NCBI RefSeq assembly: GCF_003116585.1
Contig: NZ_QEHM01000012.1
Span: 1-64,000, forward strand
DNA length: 64,000 bases
Source of the DNA: Albibacillus kandeliae
GTDB lineage: Bacteria; Pseudomonadota; Alphaproteobacteria; Rhodobacterales; Rhodobacteraceae
Direction of reading: 5' to 3'
In this document: positions 59,134-64,000 of the stretch, in pieces
Numbering within the stretch: position 1 is the stretch's first letter
Layout: each line of letters starts with the position of its first letter
Program-made: the position numbers and the translations under genes
Notes under the pieces: generated by a model
The model's database searches: none
The model's input: the letters and a program-made list of their open reading frames with translations, nothing else
What the model was told of the DNA's origin: nothing

Positions 59134-59690
59134 TCCTGCCCTCCAGACCCTTCGTGCTGATCCGGCACGGGCAGACCGACGCCAACCTCGACGGGATCAT
59201 CGCCGGACGAACCGAGGCGCAGCTGACCGAGGCGGGACGCGCAGCCGCCCGCGCCCTGGCGTCATGGGACTGGCCGGAGCCCATCGCCATCTTCTCCAGC
59301 CCCCAGCACCGCGCACGCGAAACCGCCGCGCTGGCCTTTCCCTCGCGCAGGGCAGCCCCGATCGAGGGGTTCCGCGAAAGGGACTGGGGCCGCTTCGAGG
59401 GCCAGCCTGTCGCCGTGGCCCCGCCCCGGCACCAGACGCCCGAGGGCGGCGAAGGCTGGTCCGACATGATCGCACGGGTCGAGCGCGCCCTCGCGAGAGC
59501 CATCGAGGACGCGGGCGCAGCCCTGCCCGTCATCGTTGCCCATTCCGGCGTGATCCGCGCGGCGCGGGTCGTGACCGGCGGGCGCGACGACGGCCCCTCA
59601 CCGGCCAACACCACCCCCCTGCTCTTTGCGCCGACCGGCAGCGGCTGGCGCGAGAGCCAACTGGAAAAGGAGCAGCAATGGACTGCGTGA
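59130..59690 (+). CDS. histidine phosphatase family protein
   Basis: A 186-residue protein with the phosphoglycerate-mutase-like RHG motif (LIRHGQTDAN, His13), SSPQHRARETA, FRERDWGRFEG and the second catalytic His in VIVAHSGVIRAAR. GTG at 59130 overlaps the previous stop and has GAGAGG eight bases upstream; a GTG at 59121 is an alternative. It is a likely phosphomonoesterase. It overlaps the following phosphatase by 13 bases. Confidence 0.86.
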   Translation: MILPSRPFVLIRHGQTDANLDGIIAGRTEAQLTEAGRAAARALASWDWPEPIAIFSSPQHRARETAALAFPSRRAAPIEGFRERDWGRFEGQPVAVAPPRHQTPEGGEGWSDMIARVERALARAIEDAGAALPVIVAHSGVIRAARVVTGGRDDGPSPANTTPLLFAPTGSGWRESQLEKEQQWTA

Positions 59691-60124
59691 TCTTCGACAT
59701 CGACGGAACGCTGGCGGAATTCGACGCGCCGCGCCTCGGGCACCTCGTGCACGGCGAGACCAAGCACTGGGAGGCCTTCCACGTCGAGATGACCGAGGCT
59801 CCGGTCATCGAGCCGGTGGCCCGGCTGGCCGCGCGGCTGAAGGCGCAGGGCGAGGCCATCGTGCTCTGCTCGGGGCGTCCCGAGGGCTGGCGCGACCGCA
59901 CCTCGGCCTGGCTGGAGGCTGCGGGCATCGACCATGACGCGCTCTATCTCAGGGCCACCGACGAAGACCTCGCCTCGGACCCGGACGTCAAGCGCGCGGC
60001 GCTGGAACGCATCCGCGCCGACGGTTTCCGGCCCTGGCTTGTCGTCGATGACCGCAGCTCGGTGGTGGCCTTCTGGCGCGAGGCCGGGCTGACCTGCCTG
60101 CAATGCGCCCCGGGTGATTTCTGA
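59678..60124 (+). CDS. HAD phosphatase resembling the T4 polynucleotide kinase 3'-phosphatase domain
   Basis: A 148-residue HAD-superfamily enzyme. DxDGT nucleophile motif FDIDGTLAEF (Asp7, Asp9), motif II VLCSGRPEG, motif IV VVDDRSSVVAFWREAG and the terminal CLQCAPGDF. From memory the end matches the C-terminus of T4 Pnkp (a GDF end with the same DDR and W-R pattern), so it may act on 3'- or 2',3'-cyclic phosphates. AAAGGAGCAGCA before the ATG is a very good ribosome site. Last gene of the operon. Confidence 0.8.
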   Translation: MDCVIFDIDGTLAEFDAPRLGHLVHGETKHWEAFHVEMTEAPVIEPVARLAARLKAQGEAIVLCSGRPEGWRDRTSAWLEAAGIDHDALYLRATDEDLASDPDVKRAALERIRADGFRPWLVVDDRSSVVAFWREAGLTCLQCAPGDF

Positions 60125-60201
60125 GCGTTTTCTGCCGAACGCGTGGGCGGGAGCACCGCCTGCCCACGCCAATTCCAAGGCAAGTGACCGGCATTACGAA
60201 A

Positions 60202-60230
60202 CCGTCACAAAAGCGCAGCTTAACTGTCAC
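60202..60230 (+). promoter_or_regulatory. Pho-box-like site upstream of ugpB
   Basis: CCGTCAC-AAAA-GCGCAGC-TTAA-CTGTCAC: three heptamers at an 11-base period with A/T-only spacers; the outer two fit the PhoB consensus CTGTCAT well, the middle one poorly. It ends 51 bases before the ugpB ATG. ugp operons are known PhoB targets in other bacteria. Confidence 0.62.
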
Positions 60231-60281
60231 ACCGCGCGCGTAGCGGTCGCGCCGAAATGAACTCCTGAGAGGATGAGGGAC

Positions 60282-61574
60282 ATGTTCAAGACCGCGACGA
60301 CGACCATCGCATTCGCGCTGACCGCGACCACCGCGCTGGCCACCGACATCACCTGGTGGCACGGCATGGGCGGCCGCAACGGCGAAGTCATCAACGAGAT
60401 TTCGCAGCAGTTCAACGAAGCTCAGAGCGCCTGCAGCCTGACGCCGATCTCCAAGGGCACCTATGAGGAAGCCCTGTCCTCCGGCATCGCCGCCTTCCGC
60501 TCGGGCGAACAGCCGAACATCCTTCAGGTGTTCGATGCCGGCGCAGCCACCATCATCGCCGCCAAGGGCGCGACCATCCCCGCCGAAGACCTGATCACCG
60601 GCGCCGGTGAGGCCTTCAACCGCGACGATTTCATCGCCGGTGTGCGTAACTTCTACGCCGACAGCGACGGCAAGTTCATCGGCATGCCGTTCAACTCCTC
60701 GGCCCCGATCCTCTATTTCAACACCGAAGCCCTCGAAAAGGCCGGTGTCGAAGCGCCCAAGACCTGGGAGGACTTCGAAGCCATCGCGCCGAAGCTGAAG
60801 GAAGCCGGGTACATCCCGATGACAGCCTCGCAGCTGACCTGGATGATGGTCGAGAACTTCAAGTCGCGGAACAACCAGCAGTTCGCCACCAACAACAACG
60901 GCTACGACGCCGTTCAGGGCACCGAGCTCATCGTCAACGACGAGAACCAGGTGATGATGTTCGAGAAGCTGAAGGCATGGGCCGATGACGGCCTCTACGG
61001 CTTCTACGGCGCTGGCTGGGCCGACAACCTGAAACCCTTCGAAGAAGGCAAGGCCGCCATGTGGATCGGCTCCTCGGGTTCCTTCGGCGGCCTGCAGAAG
61101 TCGGCCGGTTTTGACTTCTCGGCAACCTACATGCCCTACTGGGGTTCGATCGAGGGCGCTGGCACCCAGAGCTTCATCGGCGGCGCCGCCCTGTTCGCGA
61201 TGGCGGGCAAATCGGACGCCGAGAACGCCTGCACCGCGTCGTTCTTCACCTTCCTGACCTCGCCGGAAACGCAGGTCTACTACCACAAGAACACCGGTTA
61301 CGTGCCGATCACCGAAGCCGCCTATGAACTGGCCAAGAGCCAGGGCTACTACGACGAGAAGCCGGTGGCCGAGGTTGGCATCCAGCAGCTGATGCTGGAC
61401 GGCGGCGAGTGGTCCAAGGGCTACCGCATGGGCTTCTACCCGCAGATCCGCTCGGTCATGGAACGCGAGTTCAACCGCATCTTCTCGGGTGAGACCGACG
61501 TCCAGAAGGCGTTCGACACCATCCAGGAAGAAGGCAACGCGCTGCTGGCCCGTTTCGCCAAGACCGCGAGCTGA
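60282..61574 (+). CDS. ugpB: sn-glycerol-3-phosphate ABC transporter substrate-binding protein UgpB
   Basis: A 430-residue periplasmic protein with a signal peptide MFKTATTTIAFALTATTALA. UgpB-like features: ITWWHGMGGRNGEVINEIS, KGTYEEALSSGIAAFRSGE, ILQVFDAGAATI, NSSAPILYFNTEALEKAG and the C-terminal PQIRSVMEREF. GAGG...GAGGG precedes ATG 60282; an ATG at 60273 is possible. It binds glycerol-3-phosphate and glycerophosphodiesters. A strong hairpin lies downstream. Confidence 0.93.
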   Translation: MFKTATTTIAFALTATTALATDITWWHGMGGRNGEVINEISQQFNEAQSACSLTPISKGTYEEALSSGIAAFRSGEQPNILQVFDAGAATIIAAKGATIPAEDLITGAGEAFNRDDFIAGVRNFYADSDGKFIGMPFNSSAPILYFNTEALEKAGVEAPKTWEDFEAIAPKLKEAGYIPMTASQLTWMMVENFKSRNNQQFATNNNGYDAVQGTELIVNDENQVMMFEKLKAWADDGLYGFYGAGWADNLKPFEEGKAAMWIGSSGSFGGLQKSAGFDFSATYMPYWGSIEGAGTQSFIGGAALFAMAGKSDAENACTASFFTFLTSPETQVYYHKNTGYVPITEAAYELAKSQGYYDEKPVAEVGIQQLMLDGGEWSKGYRMGFYPQIRSVMEREFNRIFSGETDVQKAFDTIQEEGNALLARFAKTAS

Positions 61575-61593
61575 TCGCTCGACAAGCCTCTGG

Positions 61594-61623
61594 CGGGGTT
61601 CCGGGTTCGCGCCCGGAACCCCG
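61594..61623 (+). other. strong hairpin between ugpB and ugpA
   Basis: GGGGTTCCGGG at 61595-61605, loop TTCGCG, CCCGGAACCCC at 61612-61622: an 11-bp perfect stem that one more C-G pair extends. No T-run follows. It probably stabilises the ugpB message and lowers ugpA expression, as is common after binding-protein genes. Confidence 0.6.
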
Positions 61624-61683
61624 TCGCACTTGGCGGGACAGGCCCCACGCCTCCCGCGCCCCCTCTGCCACAGGACCAGACTG

Positions 61684-62655
61684 GTGACCGACACACCCCT
61701 CCGGATCATAGAAACCGAGCGCACCCTGCTCGCCCGTTTCCGCGAATGGTGGAGCGGTGAAACCGCCAACCCGGTCAAGCGGGTCCAGTTCGACCGGCCG
61801 CTGACGCCCTGGCTCTTCATCCTGCCGCAGATGGCGGTGGTGGTGATCTTCTTCTACTGGCCCTCGGTCCAGGCGGTGACCTCGTCCTTCTACATCGAGG
61901 ACCCCTTCGGCTTCGGCTCGACCTTTGTAGGGCTGGAAAACTACCAGGACGCGCTGAACAGCTCGGAGTACATGAGCACAGCTGCCTTCACCGCCTTCTT
62001 CTGCATCACCGTGACGGCGCTGGCCCTCGGCCTCGGGCTGCTTCTGGCGGTCAAGGCCGACAAGGTGATCCGTGGCGCCGAGACCTACAAGACGCTGCTG
62101 ATCTCGGTCTACGCCATCGCCCCGCCGGTCGCCGGGCTGATCGGCATGATGTTCTTCGATATGCACATGGGGCCCTTCACCCAGATCGCCGGTTGGTTCG
62201 GATACGAGCTGAAGGTCGGTATCAACTACTGGGATACCGCCATCGCGCTGATCACCATCTCGGTCTGGAAACAGATCCCCTACAACTTCATCTTCTTCCT
62301 GTCGGGCCTGCAATCGGTCCCCGTCTCGGTGCGCGAAGCCGCGCTGATCGACACGAAATCCGGCTGGCGGCGGTTCAAGGACGTGACCCTGCCCCTGCTG
62401 GCGCCGACCGCCTTTTTCCTGCTGATCATCAACATCACCTACACCATGTTCGACACCTTCCCGATCATCGACGTGATCGTGAAGGACAAGCCCGCGAACA
62501 ACCCGATGACGCTGGTCTACAAGGTCTATCTCGACGGGTTCAAAGGCAATGATATCGGCGGATCGTCGGCCCAGTCCGTGATCCTGATGGTGGTGGTGGC
62601 GCTGCTGACGGTGCTGCAGTTCCGCTTCCTCGAACGCCGCGTGCATTACGGGTAG
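61684..62655 (+). CDS. ugpA: sn-glycerol-3-phosphate ABC transporter permease UgpA
   Basis: A 323-residue permease, start GTG at 61684 (AGGA about ten bases upstream; no in-frame ATG available). A charged N-terminal extension of about 30 residues precedes the first helix (PWLFILPQMAVVVIFFYWPS). The EAA loop is SVREAALIDTKSGWRRF. The end (FLERRVHYG) is as in UgpA. It pairs with UgpE. Confidence 0.92.
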   Translation: MTDTPLRIIETERTLLARFREWWSGETANPVKRVQFDRPLTPWLFILPQMAVVVIFFYWPSVQAVTSSFYIEDPFGFGSTFVGLENYQDALNSSEYMSTAAFTAFFCITVTALALGLGLLLAVKADKVIRGAETYKTLLISVYAIAPPVAGLIGMMFFDMHMGPFTQIAGWFGYELKVGINYWDTAIALITISVWKQIPYNFIFFLSGLQSVPVSVREAALIDTKSGWRRFKDVTLPLLAPTAFFLLIINITYTMFDTFPIIDVIVKDKPANNPMTLVYKVYLDGFKGNDIGGSSAQSVILMVVVALLTVLQFRFLERRVHYG

Positions 62656-62659
62656 GACC

Positions 62660-63502
62660 ATGCAAAAGATCAAACCCCTCGACCACCTGATCCTGATCCT
62701 CGGCGTGCTGTTCCTCTTCGTGCCGGTCCTGATGACGCTGATGTCCTCGACCCACGGCGCGGTCGAGATCCATTCGGGCGGGCTCTACATCACCCCCGGC
62801 TCGGACGGGGCGGCGACCTATGCCAAGGTGCTGACCCATCGCGGCGGCTTTACCGGCGACGTGACCGGGCTGCTGATGCTGACCAACTCGCTCATCATGG
62901 GCCTCGGGTTCGCCATCGGAAAGATCGCGCTGTCAATGATGGCGGCCTATGCGCTGGTCTACTTCCGCTTCCGCTTTGCCACGCTGCTGTTCTGGATGAT
63001 CTTCGCCACGCTGCTGCTGCCGCTGGAAGTGCGGATCATGCCCTCCTATCAGGTCATGTCGACGCTGGGGCTGCTGAACACCTACACCGGCCTGATCGTG
63101 CCGCTGCTGGCCTCGGCCACCGGCACCTTCTTCTTCCGGCAGTTCTTCAAGTCGGTGCCGGACGAACTGCTCGAGGCCGCGCGGATCGATGGCGCCGGGC
63201 CGATCAAGTTCTTCATCGACGTGCTGGTGCCGCTCTCCAAGACCATGATGGCCGCGATCTTCATCATCATGTTCATCTACGGCTGGAACCAGTACCTCTG
63301 GCCGCTGCTGATGACGACGGACGAGTCCTTCTACACCCTGATGCGCGGGATCAAGTCGATCCTGCAGGTCTGGGTCGGCAGCCAGATCCCCGACTACAAC
63401 GAAGCCTTTGCCCTCGCCGTGCTGGCCATGGTCCCCCCCGTTGCGGTGGTGGTGATCTTCCAGCGCATGTTCATCAAGGGCCTGACGGAAAGCGACAAGT
63501 AA
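62660..63502 (+). CDS. ugpE: sn-glycerol-3-phosphate ABC transporter permease UgpE
   Basis: A 280-residue permease: N-terminal helix [20 protein letters not shown], periplasmic region with the glycine-rich [19 protein letters not shown] loop [19 protein letters not shown] and C-terminal [13 protein letters not shown]. Starts 4 bases after ugpA; its TAA overlaps the ugpC start (TAATG). Confidence 0.93.
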   Translation: MQKIKPLDHLILILGVLFLFVPVLMTLMSSTHGAVEIHSGGLYITPGSDGAATYAKVLTHRGGFTGDVTGLLMLTNSLIMGLGFAIGKIALSMMAAYALVYFRFRFATLLFWMIFATLLLPLEVRIMPSYQVMSTLGLLNTYTGLIVPLLASATGTFFFRQFFKSVPDELLEAARIDGAGPIKFFIDVLVPLSKTMMAAIFIIMFIYGWNQYLWPLLMTTDESFYTLMRGIKSILQVWVGSQIPDYNEAFALAVLAMVPPVAVVVIFQRMFIKGLTESDK

Positions 63503-64000
63503 TGGCACATCTTTCTCTGAAGAACGTCGGCAAGACCTATGGCGGCAGCAACCAGGCCGCCGTCGCGGGCGTCGACATCGAGATCGCCGATGGCGAATTC
63601 ATCGTGCTGGTCGGCCCCTCGGGCTGTGGCAAGTCCACCCTGCTGCGGATGGTGGCGGGGCTGGAGACGGTGACCGACGGCGAGATCAGGATCGGCGACC
63701 GGGTGGTGAACCAGCTGGACCCGGCCGAGCGCGACATCGCCATGGTGTTCCAGAACTACGCGCTCTACCCGCACATGAGCGTGCGCGACAACATGGCCTA
63801 CGGGCTGAAGAACCGGAAGACGCCCAAGGCCGAGATCGAGGCCCGCGTGGCCGAGGCGGCGCGGATGCTCGAACTCGGGCCCTACCTCGACCGCAAGCCG
63901 CGCGCCCTTTCGGGTGGACAGCGGCAGCGGGTCGCGATGGGCCGCGCCATCGTGCGCCAGCCTGCGGCCTTCCTGTTCGACGAGCCGCTGTCGAACCTCG
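63502..64000 (+). CDS. ugpC: sn-glycerol-3-phosphate ABC transporter ATPase UgpC (partial, cut by window end)
   Basis: The first 166 codons of a PotA-type ATPase: [19 protein letters not shown], Walker [14 protein letters not shown]-loop [12 protein letters not shown], signature [15 protein letters not shown] and Walker [11 protein letters not shown] at the edge. The C-terminal TOBE domain lies beyond the window. Operon order ugpBAEC is standard. Confidence 0.92.
   Translation, partial: MAHLSLKNVGKTYGGSNQAAVAGVDIEIADGEFIVLVGPSGCGKSTLLRMVAGLETVTDGEIRIGDRVVNQLDPAERDIAMVFQNYALYPHMSVRDNMAYGLKNRKTPKAEIEARVAEAARMLELGPYLDRKPRALSGGQRQRVAMGRAIVRQPAAFLFDEPLSNL

Noticed and set aside
1-64000. CRISPR arrays, tRNA or rRNA genes, intact insertion sequences, attachment sites
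   Set aside because: I found no repeat-spacer pattern, no cloverleaf or rRNA-like stretch, no transposase or integrase reading frame, and no long direct repeats.

Overview
The window is a GC-rich chromosomal stretch with tightly packed genes, frequent 1- or 4-base stop/start overlaps and typical alphaproteobacterial families. Gene content (cydDCABX, many IclR regulators, leucine-type, taurine-type and glycerol-phosphate-type ABC importers, aromatic and acyl-CoA catabolism) suggests a metabolically versatile member of the Rhodobacterales (Roseobacter-like). This is inferred from style, since no rRNA or marker gene is present. No tRNA, rRNA, CRISPR array or intact insertion sequence was seen.

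Layout. 1-0.35 kb: no clear gene, but a short inverted repeat and a doubtful 49-residue ORF. 0.35-3.1 kb (minus): a CHAD protein, a ParA-type ATPase and a CYTH protein in one operon, a plausible polyphosphate-linked partition system. 3.3-3.8 kb (minus): two small paralogous proteins of unknown function. 4.1-10.9 kb (plus): cydD-cydC-cydA-cydB-cydX (cytochrome bd oxidase, its exporter and the small CydX subunit) and a MarR regulator.

11-20.4 kb (minus) and 21.5-29.5 kb (minus), with an IclR gene between them (plus): a catabolic block with a Baeyer-Villiger-type monooxygenase, a fused double SDR, a flavin reductase, a SnoaL-like protein, an ADP-forming acyl-CoA synthetase, an SMP-30 lactonase, a complete leucine-type ABC importer, two acyl-CoA dehydrogenases, an enoyl-CoA hydratase and an AMP-forming acyl-CoA ligase. 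A 28-bp element with a TTCACA-N2-TGTGAA core lies upstream of both arms, so the IclR protein may control both. The logic fits uptake and ring opening of a cyclic ketone or alcohol followed by beta-oxidation.

29.8-34.6 kb: two pirins, a GNAT protein, an MhqD-like hydrolase and an MhqO-like dioxygenase, divergent from a LysR regulator with a perfect 7-bp dyad between them: an electrophile or quinone stress locus. 34.7-48.5 kb (minus): a 15-gene operon starting with a small recombinase-like HTH protein and a Rieske oxygenase and ending with an adrenodoxin-reductase-like flavoprotein and a flavodoxin. In between are a pentapeptide-like protein, a taurine/NMT1-type ABC importer, an extradiol dioxygenase, a hydrolase, SDRs, a ThDP enzyme, an aspartate-dehydrogenase-like enzyme and an aldehyde dehydrogenase. 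This looks like a complete aromatic or heteroaromatic catabolic island whose oxygenase may be fed by flavodoxin. 48.6-53.3 kb: an unknown small protein, RidA, two tail-to-tail IclR regulators, a bicupin and a NicC-like flavin monooxygenase.

53.3-64 kb: a DeoR regulator divergent from an ABC importer (binding protein, fused permease, ATPase) followed by a metallo-beta-lactamase-fold hydrolase, a histidine phosphatase and a phosphatase resembling the T4 polynucleotide kinase 3'-phosphatase domain, then ugpBAEC (truncated at the right edge). The shared divergent promoter holds two identical 12-bp DeoR-type operators and a Pho-box-like repeat, and a second Pho-box-like repeat precedes ugpB. I read this as a phosphate-starvation phosphoester or phosphodiester scavenging system, the most interesting unit of the window together with the CHAD-ParA-CYTH operon and the flavodoxin-Rieske operon.
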